From Opitutia bacterium UBA7397 (GTDB lineage: Bacteria; Verrucomicrobiota; Verrucomicrobiia; Opitutales; UBA953): a DNA stretch of 29,228 nt. Shown in pieces: positions 21,840 through 29,168 of the stretch. Location of the stretch: the NCBI GenBank assembly GCA_002470605.1, contig DKND01000069.1, positions 34,266 to 63,493 of the forward strand, in the 5' to 3' direction. The number at the start of each line of letters is the position of its first letter. Positions within the stretch are counted from its first letter, which is position 1. The notes below the pieces were generated by a model. The model worked only from the letters and a program-made list of their open reading frames with translations. It was not told the DNA's origin and ran no database searches. A program made the position numbers and the translations under genes.

Positions 21840-23492
21840 TCAATCCCCTTTCGTAGGGACGAGCTTAACCGCCGTGAAGGGGTGTTGGTCAAGGACGGTT
21901 GGGTACCAGCCCTGGACCTCGGGCCGGATGAGGAACTTATTCTTATTAAATACGACGGGCAGGACCGGGGCTTGGCTGACGAGCCGCGCTTCGGCTTGCT
22001 GGAAATATTCGAAACGGCGAGCGGGATTCGCCTCCTTGGCCGCCTGGCCGATCAGCCGGTCATATTCGGCGTCGCTCCAGTTGCATTGATTGAGTTCGTT
22101 GCCCGTGATGAACATTTCCAGGAAAGTATTCGGGTCGTTATAATCTCCGCTCCAGGCGCCGCGGCCAATCTGGTATTCTCCTTTGTGCATGGCGTTGAGG
22201 TAGACTTTCCATTCGAGGTTTTTGAGTTCGACTTGGATGCCTAACCGTTCGCGCCACATCTCTTGGTAAGCCTGGGCGGCCATCTGCGAACCTTCGGAGG
22301 TATTATAAAGATATTCCAGTTTCGGGAAACCTTTGCCGCCAGGGTAGCCGGCGTCCGCTAAGAGTTTCTGGGCGAGGGCGACATCTTGGCTCCAGCGGGC
22401 TTTGGCCTGGAAGCCGCCGGCGCCGGGCGGCGTGAAGTGGTAAGCGGGAGCGTCGTTCGTGCGCAGGACTTTGCGGACGATCTGTTCGCGATCGACGACC
22501 ATCCCCAAGGCCTGTCGCACGCGAGCGTCTCCTAAGGCCCGCCGGACGGGCTCGTTATTTTTAATATCATTATTTACCCAGATGAACGCCACGGACATGA
22601 ACGGATCGAGGCGCAGGGCGGGAGATTTTTGTTCGAGCAGTTTGGCTACTTTGTAAGGCGGCACCGTGCCGGTGATGTGCAGCTCGCCGCCGCGGAAGGC
22701 GCGCTCTTCGGCGTAGAGGTCCGCGATGGTCCGGAATTCGACGGCGTTGAGCGAGACCTTGGCGGCATTCCAATAAGTCGAATTCTTCCGCACCACCAGG
22801 CTTCGGGCCACTTCCCAGCTTTCCAGGGTGAAGGCCCCGTTGCCGACGAGCGCGCCTGGTCGCGTCCAAGGCGTATGGAGCTGATCGATGGTCCCGAATT
22901 TCAGGATCGTCGAAGGGTGGACGGGCAGCCAGCTGTTATGGCATAATAGCTGGAGAAAATAGGGAACGGGATTTTCCAGCCGAATCTCGAGGGTGTGAGG
23001 GTCGGGTGCTCGGAAGCCGACGTCGTGGAAGGATTTGGTTTTCTTGGTATTAAAGTCTTTGGCGCCTTTGACCACATGGAGCATCGATGCGTATTCGGCT
23101 CCGAAGCTCGGCATGAGCATTCGCTCCCAGCTGAAGAGGAAGTCTTGGGCGGTGACCGGGTCGCCATTGGACCAGCGGGCGTCGGGGCGGAGTTTAAACG
23201 TCCATGTCATGGCGTCGGCGGAACTCGTCCAGCTTTCGGCGACGCCCGGAACGGGATGAAGGTCGACCGGGTCATAATTGACCAGCCCCTCGAAGAGGGC
23301 GTACATGATATGGCTTTCGGAAAGGCCCGTGACGGTCTGCGGGTCGAGGCTGGACGGCTCTGCGATATTATTAATAACCAGAACCCCCTCTTCGGCCTTG
23401 AGGGCGGCAGTACTCTTCTTGGCCCCACAGCCAGTGAGGCCAAGGCTGGCCAGTAGGAGTAGGATAAGGGTTCCCTTGTGGGGGCGCGACAT
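21840..23492 (-). CDS. Peptide ABC transporter substrate-binding lipoprotein (OppA/SBP family 5)
   Basis: A 550-residue type 5 solute-binding protein. The lipoprotein signal MSRPHKGTLILLLLASLGLTGC ends at Cys22 within the lipobox LTGC. It then follows the OppA plan: EPSSLDPQTVTGLSES, YALFEGLVNYD, VAESWTSSADAMTWTFKLRPDARWSNG, DFLFSWERML, and late DYNDPNTFLEMF. OppA-type proteins bind oligopeptides, including murein peptides, and hand them to an ABC permease. No permease or ATPase gene is in this cluster, so it may work with a distant Opp system (as E. coli MppA does) or have another ligand. An in-frame GTG is at 23498; the ATG at 23492 fits the signal peptide. It heads the four-gene minus-strand run and diverges from the cupin gene. 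Confidence 0.92.
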   Translation of the reverse strand: MSRPHKGTLILLLLASLGLTGCGAKKSTAALKAEEGVLVINNIAEPSSLDPQTVTGLSESHIMYALFEGLVNYDPVDLHPVPGVAESWTSSADAMTWTFKLRPDARWSNGDPVTAQDFLFSWERMLMPSFGAEYASMLHVVKGAKDFNTKKTKSFHDVGFRAPDPHTLEIRLENPVPYFLQLLCHNSWLPVHPSTILKFGTIDQLHTPWTRPGALVGNGAFTLESWEVARSLVVRKNSTYWNAAKVSLNAVEFRTIADLYAEERAFRGGELHITGTVPPYKVAKLLEQKSPALRLDPFMSVAFIWVNNDIKNNEPVRRALGDARVRQALGMVVDREQIVRKVLRTNDAPAYHFTPPGAGGFQAKARWSQDVALAQKLLADAGYPGGKGFPKLEYLYNTSEGSQMAAQAYQEMWRERLGIQVELKNLEWKVYLNAMHKGEYQIGRGAWSGDYNDPNTFLEMFITGNELNQCNWSDAEYDRLIGQAAKEANPARRFEYFQQAEARLVSQAPVLPVVFNKNKFLIRPEVQGWYPTVLDQHPFTAVKLVPTKGD

Positions 23493-23560
23493 AGGCACAG
23501 ATTAGCCGCGGGCCTGTCCCGAGTGCAAGGCGGTCCGTGGTGCCAGGTCGACAAGCCGTC

Positions 23561-23588
23561 TTTACTCCCCGCCGGGGTGGTCTAGAAT
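23561..23588 (+). promoter_or_regulatory. Possible promoter of the exported cupin gene
   Basis: TTTACT at 23561-23566 and TAGAAT at 23583-23588 are separated by 16 bases and resemble -35 and -10 elements. Transcription would then start at or next to the ATG at 23595, giving a leaderless or near-leaderless message. A small dyad CCCC-GCC-GGGG (23567-23577) fills the spacer and could be an operator. No experimental support is possible here. Confidence 0.35.
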
Positions 23589-23594
23589 TGTGGG

Positions 23595-24104
23595 ATGATA
23601 CCCCTTAACCGTCGTGATTTGCTGGTCGCCGCCTTGACGGCGAGCGCCTGCCTTGGCTTGGTCGGCTTCATATCCTCGCCCCCAGTGGCCGCGGTCACCC
23701 CGGCAGCTCCTAAGCCCATCATGGGTTCTATCGCTTTCGATTGGGAAAAACTCATCGTAAAGAAGACCAAGGTTGGCGAATCCCGCTCCATCTGCCGCGC
23801 TCCGACTGCGACCTTGGATGAACTCGAGATGCATGTGACCACTTTGGATAAGGGTCAGATGCCGCACCCTGCCCACCAGCACGCCGACGAAGAGCTGCTC
23901 ATTATCAAGGAAGGTAATGTCGAGGCGCTCGTCGCCGGAGAATGGGTGAAGCTTGGTCCGGGCTCGGTTATCTTCCAGGCCGCCAATATTGAGCACGCGA
24001 TCCGCAATGTCGGCGAAGGGCGTGCGACTTACCACGTGATTAAATGGAACTCTCCTGGCATGCTGCAAAAAAAGGCCGAAGCCAAGGCAGCCACTGCCAA
24101 ATAG
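23595..24104 (+). CDS. Exported cupin-domain protein (probable Tat substrate)
   Basis: A 169-residue protein with an N-terminal twin-arginine-like signal (NRRDLLVAALTASACLGLVGF, residues 5-25) and a single cupin barrel. Cupin motif 1 is GQMPHPAHQHADEELLIIKEG, giving His94, His96 and Glu100 as metal ligands. Motif 2 is GSVIFQAANIEHAIRN with His134. The metal site is therefore complete, which argues for a dioxygenase, isomerase or metal-dependent binding role in the periplasm, but the family is too broad for a substrate call. The last 10 residues are Ala/Lys-rich. The ATG at 23595 starts the signal. It is a single-gene unit, divergent from the lipoprotein gene and closed by a strong hairpin terminator shared with glnB. 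Confidence 0.85.
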   Translation: MIPLNRRDLLVAALTASACLGLVGFISSPPVAAVTPAAPKPIMGSIAFDWEKLIVKKTKVGESRSICRAPTATLDELEMHVTTLDKGQMPHPAHQHADEELLIIKEGNVEALVAGEWVKLGPGSVIFQAANIEHAIRNVGEGRATYHVIKWNSPGMLQKKAEAKAATAK

Positions 24105-24125
24105 CCCAAGTTTCGCATGGGTGCC

Positions 24126-24156
24126 AAAAAAAGGGCGACCCTTGGGTCGCCCTTTT
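24126..24156. terminator. Bidirectional intrinsic terminator between the cupin gene and glnB
   Basis: GGGCGACCC at 24133-24141 pairs perfectly with GGGTCGCCC at 24144-24152. It is flanked by seven A's (24126-24132) on the left and TTTT (24153-24156) on the right. On the plus strand it ends the cupin transcript, 22 bases after its stop. On the minus strand the seven T's make an even stronger terminator for glnB. Confidence 0.88.
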
Positions 24157-24173
24157 GCTTTCTAAGGATGCGC

Positions 24174-24512
24174 TTAGATGGCAGCTGGACCGCGTTCGCC
24201 AGTCCGGATCCGGATGACGTCGGTGAGGCCGAGTACGAAAATCTTACCGTCGCCGATTTTTCCGGTGTGGGCGGCCTTGGAAATCGTGGCGATGGCCTTC
24301 TCGACTTGTTCGTCGGCGACGGCGGCTTCGATCTTCACCTTAGGAAGAAAATCGACGGTGTATTCGGAGCCACGGTAAATCTCCGTGTGACCCTTTTGGC
24401 GGCCGAAGCCTTTGACTTCGGTTACGGTCATACCCTCAATGCCGATTTCGGCGAGAGCGTCCTTAACTTCTTCAAGTTTGAAGGGTTTGATGATGGCGAC
24501 GACGAGCTTCAT
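24174..24512 (-). CDS. glnB: Nitrogen regulatory protein PII (GlnB/GlnK type)
   Basis: A 112-residue PII protein, the standard length. The start KLVVAIIKPFKLEEVKDAL, the T-loop GFGRQKGHTEIYRGSEYTVDF with the uridylylation tyrosine at exactly Tyr51, the B-loop AAHTGKIGDGKIFV and the terminal VIRIRTGERGPAAI are all intact, so ATP/ADP and 2-oxoglutarate binding are expected. PII proteins sense carbon/nitrogen balance and control glutamine synthetase modification, the AmtB ammonium channel and other targets. GlnB and GlnK cannot be separated by sequence, and no amtB or glnA is adjacent in the window. A near-consensus sigma-54 promoter lies 47-64 bases upstream, consistent with nitrogen-regulated expression. 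It ends at a strong terminator. Confidence 0.96.
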   Translation of the reverse strand: MKLVVAIIKPFKLEEVKDALAEIGIEGMTVTEVKGFGRQKGHTEIYRGSEYTVDFLPKVKIEAAVADEQVEKAIATISKAAHTGKIGDGKIFVLGLTDVIRIRTGERGPAAI

Positions 24513-24558
24513 GGTGTTATGTAGGTTGGGTTAGGCGTTCGGTTGGGCAAGTCCACTT

Positions 24559-24576
24559 ATGCATCCCCCGTGCCAA
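24559..24576 (-). promoter_or_regulatory. Sigma-54 (RpoN) promoter for glnB
   Basis: Read on the minus strand the site is TTGGCACGGGGGATGCAT. It contains the -24 element TGGCACG and a -12 element ATGCA (consensus TTGCW, one mismatch), and the invariant GG and GC are separated by exactly ten bases. Transcription would start about 38 bases before the glnB ATG. PII genes are classic RpoN targets in other bacteria, so position and sequence agree. No NtrC-type enhancer was identified. Confidence 0.72.
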
Positions 24577-24599
24577 GTGGATTGAAAGCGGGCAGGGGC

Positions 24600-25250
24600 T
24601 TAGGATTGGTCGTTTTTAAGCAGAGCCTGCTTCACTTCAAACAATAGTTCGGCAGATTTTAAGCCCGGGGCTAGTTCGACCCCGCTATTAAGGTCTAAAC
24701 CCATGGGTTGGGCGTTTAAGGCGGCCCCCACGTTGGTCGGCCCTAAGCCCCCCGCCAGAATCCAAAGGGACTCTGGATAGGTTTGCGTGAGCTTCTGGAA
24801 GCGTGCCCAGTCCGCTTGCTTGCCCGTACCGCCGAAGGAATTTGGGGCATGGGCGTCATGAATGAAGCCGGCGGCCAATGCGATCAGGGCCTTAGGCCAT
24901 TCGGCGCCATCAGGTAATTTGGGAGCAAGCCAGAGATGGGTTTTCCCGATGCGGGCCGAAAGGCCGGTGGGGTCGCACTCTTTTTTTGCAGGATCAAAAT
25001 GAACCTGAATAATGTCAAAACCTTCAGTAATTAAGGCCGATGCCTCTACGTCGGTCGGGTTGACGGTGACGGCGACACGTTTCCCCGGGGGTATTTCCCG
25101 TAATAAAGCTGCCCTGCGGTTGGCCGGGACAAAGCGGGGTGAGCCATCCCAGCAATTGATGCCTAAATAGTCGGCTCCGAATTCAAGGGCGACGACGGCG
25201 TCGGCTTGCCGCGTGATTCCGCAGACTTTGACAATAATTTTTCCAATCAT
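24600..25250 (-). CDS. trpF: Phosphoribosylanthranilate isomerase
   Basis: A 216-residue TIM-barrel TrpF. KVCGITR at 8-14 supplies the catalytic Cys10. IHDAHA (130-135) holds the catalytic Asp132, GGTGK at 140-144 binds phosphate, and AGGLGPTNVGAAL followed by GLDLNSGVELAPGLKS are the C-terminal signatures. It isomerises N-(5'-phosphoribosyl)anthranilate to CdRP in tryptophan synthesis. The ATG overlaps the hemD stop by four bases (ATGA at 25247-25250), so translation is likely coupled to a haem gene, not to other trp genes, none of which are in the window. The fourth strand reads IIQVHFD where QLHG is usual, a small deviation. No terminator is evident after its stop; glnB has its own promoter just downstream. 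Confidence 0.93.
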   Translation of the reverse strand: MIGKIIVKVCGITRQADAVVALEFGADYLGINCWDGSPRFVPANRRAALLREIPPGKRVAVTVNPTDVEASALITEGFDIIQVHFDPAKKECDPTGLSARIGKTHLWLAPKLPDGAEWPKALIALAAGFIHDAHAPNSFGGTGKQADWARFQKLTQTYPESLWILAGGLGPTNVGAALNAQPMGLDLNSGVELAPGLKSAELLFEVKQALLKNDQS

Positions 25251-26032
25251 GTCAGGGCTGCGATCACGGCATCGCGGATGGCTTTGGCGGTGGGAGCTAC
25301 AGCCGTGCCGGCTAAAGGCACGCCAGCCTTACGAAGGGCGTCGGCGGTCGTCGGCCCGACGGCGATGGCTTTGGGTTGTCGCGCACCAACGTCAGGGCGC
25401 AACGAAGCAGCCTGGTGTAGGAATGATTCTACGGCCGAAGGACTGGCGAAGACGATCGCATCGGCGCCATGGCGACGGAATTCGGCCGCTTCGGGTGTTT
25501 CCGCGACGGATTTTTCTTCGGTCGCATAGACTTTGATCACGTCGACGATGGCCAGAGCGCCCTCCATCAGAAGCCGCGAGAGTTCGGGAGAGTTAAGGTT
25601 TCCGGTGACGAGCAGGATTTTCTGATTCTCGACGTCGAACTTGGTCATGAGTTCTTGTCCAAGGGAGAGCGCGTCCGGTTTGGCGGCCGTCAGATCCGAA
25701 TCTAAATGATAGCCGCGCAAGGCTTTCTCGGTCGAAGGGCCGACGCAGGCGAATCGCACTCCTCCCACGGAACGAATGTCGGAAAAACGTTCGAAGAAAC
25801 GGTCAAAAAAACCGCGGACACCGTTGGGGCTCGTGAAGATGATCCAATCGTATTCGCCCATGGCATCGAGGACTTCGCTCAGTACGGTGTCGTCCGGCTC
25901 AAAGCTGATTTCGATCAAGGGTAGTTCGGAGACCGCGGCTCCGGCGTCGACGAGTAATTCCTTCCAATCGCCGCCGCGTCCTTCCGGGCGGGTGAGAACG
26001 ATGAGTCGATCGCGTAAGGGAAGTTTGCTCAT
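25247..26032 (-). CDS. hemD: Uroporphyrinogen-III synthase
   Basis: A 261-residue HemD. The family is weakly conserved, but the landmarks are present: LIVLTRPEGRGGDW at the start, PLIEISFEPDD, DWIIFTSPNGVRGFFDRF, ACVGPSTEKAL, ILLVTGNLNSPEL, ADAIVFASPSAVESFL and the closing IAVGPTTADALRKAGV. It closes hydroxymethylbilane with inversion of ring D to give uroporphyrinogen III, the branch point of haem, sirohaem and cobalamin. It overlaps hemC by four bases upstream (26029-26032) and trpF by four bases downstream, both as ATGA junctions, so the three are almost certainly one translation-coupled unit. hemC then hemD is a common order; adding trpF is less usual. Confidence 0.93.
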   Translation of the reverse strand: MSKLPLRDRLIVLTRPEGRGGDWKELLVDAGAAVSELPLIEISFEPDDTVLSEVLDAMGEYDWIIFTSPNGVRGFFDRFFERFSDIRSVGGVRFACVGPSTEKALRGYHLDSDLTAAKPDALSLGQELMTKFDVENQKILLVTGNLNSPELSRLLMEGALAIVDVIKVYATEEKSVAETPEAAEFRRHGADAIVFASPSAVESFLHQAASLRPDVGARQPKAIAVGPTTADALRKAGVPLAGTAVAPTAKAIRDAVIAALT

Positions 26033-26889
26033 GATTGACGGGGCAGGATTTGTTGCAGGATGCGGTCAGCGAGTTGAGAGGCGGCGGTCAGGTCGGTCGC
26101 GGGGAACTCAATCTCATGGCGACCAAAGTCGCTCCGGAAGAGATGGATTCGGCCGGCGGAGTGGTGACAAGCGAAGGCGGTGTGGCAGCCTTCGCCGAGT
26201 TTCGCCAAGAAGAGTCTTTCGACAAAGACGGAAAAGGTCGTCAGGGCGCAGCCGGCGACGGCGAAGTGCAAAGTATCGGCGGAGCGTGTCTGAATCGCGA
26301 CGGCTCCTTGACCGGCGGCGGGTACCATCTGGGCGATGGGGACGGGTTCAAAAGTGAGACCCTCCCAGTTTTTAATTCCGAGACGATTCAGGCCGGATGC
26401 TGCAAGGTAGGAAGCTTCCGCATCGCCGTTGACCAATTTCTTAAGGCGCGTGTCCACGTTGCCGCGCAATTCCGTCCACTGGGCTTGGGGAAATTTCAGG
26501 GCTCCCTGGGCGCGGCGACGCGGACTTCCGGTGGCGATTAATTTAGGCTCTACGATTTCCGTGCGGCGGACGAGTACGTCGCGGGCGTCCTGACGGGTAA
26601 GGCAGGTTGCGATTGCCAATCCGGCAGGCATCTCGGTCGGGAGGTCTTTGGAACTGTGGACGGCCACGTCGGCTTCTCCTCTTAGTAAGGCCTGCTCAAG
26701 TTCGGCGGTGAAGAGTCCCTTGCCGCCCTGTTTCTCCAGTGACCAATTGGCTTGCCGATCTCCGGTTGTCGTCAGGATTCGTATTTCCGTCGGGCGTTGC
26801 AACGCTTGCGCAATCCGTGCCGCCGCATCATGGGCTTGCTGGAGCGCCAGCGGGCTGCCGCGAGTGACGATGACGATGGGCTGGGACAT
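26029..26889 (-). CDS. hemC: Porphobilinogen deaminase (hydroxymethylbilane synthase)
   Basis: A 286-residue HemC, somewhat shorter than the ~310 of E. coli, with the reduction in the C-terminal domain. The N-terminal TRGSPLALQQA, TTGDRQ, the GGKGLFTAELEQALLRG block and AVHSSKDLPTE (catalytic Asp82) are conserved, as are the arginine-rich GSPRRRAQ and ELRGNVDTRLKKL and the AAGQGAVAIQTR segment. The dipyrromethane cofactor should attach to Cys235 in LGEGCHTAFA; the surrounding LGGGCxxP consensus is altered (Glu for Gly, Ala-Phe-Ala after the Cys). It polymerises four porphobilinogens to hydroxymethylbilane. The ATG at 26889 follows the stop of a small membrane protein by one base; hemD overlaps its 3' end. 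Confidence 0.95.
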   Translation of the reverse strand: MSQPIVIVTRGSPLALQQAHDAAARIAQALQRPTEIRILTTTGDRQANWSLEKQGGKGLFTAELEQALLRGEADVAVHSSKDLPTEMPAGLAIATCLTRQDARDVLVRRTEIVEPKLIATGSPRRRAQGALKFPQAQWTELRGNVDTRLKKLVNGDAEASYLAASGLNRLGIKNWEGLTFEPVPIAQMVPAAGQGAVAIQTRSADTLHFAVAGCALTTFSVFVERLFLAKLGEGCHTAFACHHSAGRIHLFRSDFGRHEIEFPATDLTAASQLADRILQQILPRQS

Positions 26890-26890
26890 C

Positions 26891-27238
26891 TTAGCGTGAG
26901 AAGATGCCGGATTTAATAAGCCAAAGGAAGCCCCACGTCAAAGGGATGAGGAGGTTGCCGATGAAAATGAAGGTCGCGAGGCCTCGCACGATTCCCCAGC
27001 GGCGTTCGTAGGCGGCTAAATACGCGACCGCAGCCCCGCAAATAGAGGTAGGTATCCCGACGAAGGCGCCCACCATGGCGTCTCGCTCAAAAGGGTCTAT
27101 TTCCAGTCCAAGGTAAACGGGCCCGCCTTTTCGGGTCATGAGGATGGCGGCGTAAAGGGCTCCCCCGGCGATGAAAAGCGAAAGCGCCTGTACGACTCGG
27201 TAGCCCTTGAGGTCGTCTTCGTTAGGATCCGTTTGCAC
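26891..27238 (-). CDS. Small three-helix membrane protein, function unknown
   Basis: I do not recognise this 115-residue protein. A polar, acidic N-terminus (MQTDPNEDDLKGYR) precedes three likely membrane helices at about 18-34, 54-76 and 82-108; the stretch between helices 1 and 2 (RKGGPVYLGLEIDPFERD) would be an exposed loop. It has no cysteine or histidine cluster pointing to a cofactor. Its stop lies one base before the hemC ATG, so it appears to be the first gene of the hemC-hemD-trpF unit, and a link to haem synthesis is possible but unproven. The ATG at 27238 is the only start that keeps the polar N-terminus. It begins 77 bases after the actP-like gene on the same strand. Confidence 0.7.
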   Translation of the reverse strand: MQTDPNEDDLKGYRVVQALSLFIAGGALYAAILMTRKGGPVYLGLEIDPFERDAMVGAFVGIPTSICGAAVAYLAAYERRWGIVRGLATFIFIGNLLIPLTWGFLWLIKSGIFSR

Positions 27239-27315
27239 GACCCCAACAAAGACGCCTCACGGCGGACTTCCAAGTTTCAAGTGATTGCAGCGGCGAAATT
27301 AACGCAACGATCAGC

Positions 27316-29166
27316 TTAGTGGCTGAGGCCTTCGTGTTCCTTGATGTACTCTTGTTTGAGTCCCAAAGCTTCAGGGGCATGCAAGACGAGCATCTTCATG
27401 CGGATGTCGCCGGGAACCTTAGCCGCAGTGGCTTTAGAGACGACAATCATGAGCGTGATGGAGAGGGGGACGGCCCAGATGGCGGGTTGTTCGCAAAGGA
27501 TGCGGGCGAGCGGATGGGCCACCCACATGTCCGCGAGGCTTTTGGCGACGGGATGGTCTTGCCAGAAGGAGGCAAGCTGAGCGACGTCGGTGATTTTCTT
27601 CGCACCCGCGGCGGCGACATCGGAAATGGAAGTCATCGTGATCGCCAGCAGGGCGCTGACACCGCCGCCAAGCATGCCTGCGGCTGCTCCCGGCATCGTC
27701 ATGCCGCGCCACCAGACGCTCATGAAGAGCAAGGGGAAGTAGCTGGCAGCGGCGATGGCGAAGGCCTGACCAACCATGAAGTTGATTTCCAACGCTTCGA
27801 CTTGCATGCCGAGCAGGATGGAAACGGTACCAATGATAACGGCGGCCCATTTGAAGGCGCGTAGACGCTGTTCGGGCGTCGAGTCCGGCTTGAGCATGCG
27901 TCCGTAGACATCGTGCGCGAGCGCACCGGTCATAGAGACGAGCAAGCCCGAGAACGTCGACATGAACGCGGCGAACGCACCCGCACAGGTGATGCCAGAG
28001 AGCACTGACCCGAGCAGCGCGTGGTTCTTACCCGCGAGCAGCGTGGGCAGTTCGAGTACGACCTTGTCCGTGCCCTTGGCGCCGACGGCGTCATAAAGTT
28101 CGGGGGTGAGTGAGCGACCGATAACGCCGTACACCGGTGGGAAAACGTAGAAGACACCGATGAGGATCATCACCCACATCGTCGTACGTTTAGCCGCGAC
28201 GCCGTCCGGGTTGGTGTAGAAGCGGACAAGGATGTGCGGGAGGCCGGCGGTTCCGCACACGAGTGCGATGATCAGCGAGTAGGTGTAAAGAAGTGAGAAG
28301 GGCTTCTTATTTACTTCGAGTGCGGCTTTGGCTTCGGGCGTGGGGGCCGCGGCGATGGACGCATCGACGGCTTTGGTGGTTAGCTTGCCGAAAGGAGAAA
28401 TCCACTGCTCGTCTTTCGGAGCTTTGGCGGGCAGGGCCTTTCTTTCGATGTTCGCCGGGGCGGAAGCGACGGTTTCAAAAGCGGTCTTATTAGCGCTGAC
28501 GTGATCTTGATAATGTCCGACAATCGAAGCTAAGACGAAGATGGGTACGGTGATGGCGAACACTTTAAGCCAATACTGAAAGGCTTGTACGAGGGTGATG
28601 CCTTTCATGCCTCCTAAGGAAACATTGAGCGTGATGACGGCTCCGACGACTACGACGCCCGCCCAATAAGGCAGGCCTGGGAAGATGTAAGCCAAGGTCG
28701 TACCTGCGCCTTTCATCTGCGGCATCGTGTAAAAGAAGCCGATGAAGAGCACGAAGCAGACGGCGATCTTGCGGAAGAGCGGGGAGTCGTAACGACCTTC
28801 GGCGAAGTCCGGAATGGTGTAAGCTCCAAAGCGACGCAGCGGCCCGGCGATGAAGAGCAATAAGAACAAATACCCGCACGCATAGCATACCGGATACCAG
28901 AGGGCATCGTAGCCCGTCGCCATCACCATGCCGGCCACGCCCATGAAAGAAGCGGCGGAAAGGTATTCACCGGAAATCGCGGAAGCATTCCAGCCGACCG
29001 AGACCGAACGACCTGCGACGAAGAAGTCACCGGCATTTTTAGATTTTCCAGCGGACCAGAAACCCATGCCGACTGTCACGAAGACCGTCGCGAGCGAGCA
29101 GATGGCAATCCATGGATCGACCTTGCCGAGTTCGGCGAGAAAGAGGGAGGCAAGTGGGAGGCTCAT
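27316..29166 (-). CDS. Sodium:solute symporter family protein, ActP (cation/acetate) type
   Basis: A 616-residue SSS-family transporter with about 13 membrane segments. Typical blocks are KSKNAGDFFVAGRSVSVGWN, AISGEYLSAASFMGVAG, the GYDALWYPVCYACGYL helix, YTIPDFAEGRY, AGLPHILVRFYTNPDGVAAK and AFAAFMSTFSGLLVSMTGALAHDVYGR. These match the ActP acetate/glycolate group more closely than PutP or glucose symporters. An Ala/Lys-rich segment of roughly 70 residues (about 220-290) lies between two helices and makes the protein longer than the 549 residues of E. coli ActP; a further loop occurs near 535-560. The ATG at 29166 is two bases after the stop of an upstream gene, and ActP is often preceded by a small DUF485-type membrane protein. 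Acetate uptake is the likely role; related carboxylates are possible. Confidence 0.88.
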   Translation of the reverse strand: MSLPLASLFLAELGKVDPWIAICSLATVFVTVGMGFWSAGKSKNAGDFFVAGRSVSVGWNASAISGEYLSAASFMGVAGMVMATGYDALWYPVCYACGYLFLLLFIAGPLRRFGAYTIPDFAEGRYDSPLFRKIAVCFVLFIGFFYTMPQMKGAGTTLAYIFPGLPYWAGVVVVGAVITLNVSLGGMKGITLVQAFQYWLKVFAITVPIFVLASIVGHYQDHVSANKTAFETVASAPANIERKALPAKAPKDEQWISPFGKLTTKAVDASIAAAPTPEAKAALEVNKKPFSLLYTYSLIIALVCGTAGLPHILVRFYTNPDGVAAKRTTMWVMILIGVFYVFPPVYGVIGRSLTPELYDAVGAKGTDKVVLELPTLLAGKNHALLGSVLSGITCAGAFAAFMSTFSGLLVSMTGALAHDVYGRMLKPDSTPEQRLRAFKWAAVIIGTVSILLGMQVEALEINFMVGQAFAIAAASYFPLLFMSVWWRGMTMPGAAAGMLGGGVSALLAITMTSISDVAAAGAKKITDVAQLASFWQDHPVAKSLADMWVAHPLARILCEQPAIWAVPLSITLMIVVSKATAAKVPGDIRMKMLVLHAPEALGLKQEYIKEHEGLSH

Positions 29167-29168
29167 GT

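Noticed and set aside
24600..24600. Terminator after trpF
   Set aside because: I looked between 24513 and 24600 on the minus strand and found no stem plus T-tract; only the sigma-54 site stands out.
27251..27264. CGCC-TCAC-GGCG stem after the actP-like gene as a terminator
   Set aside because: Only four pairs and an interrupted T-tract on the minus strand; too weak to call.
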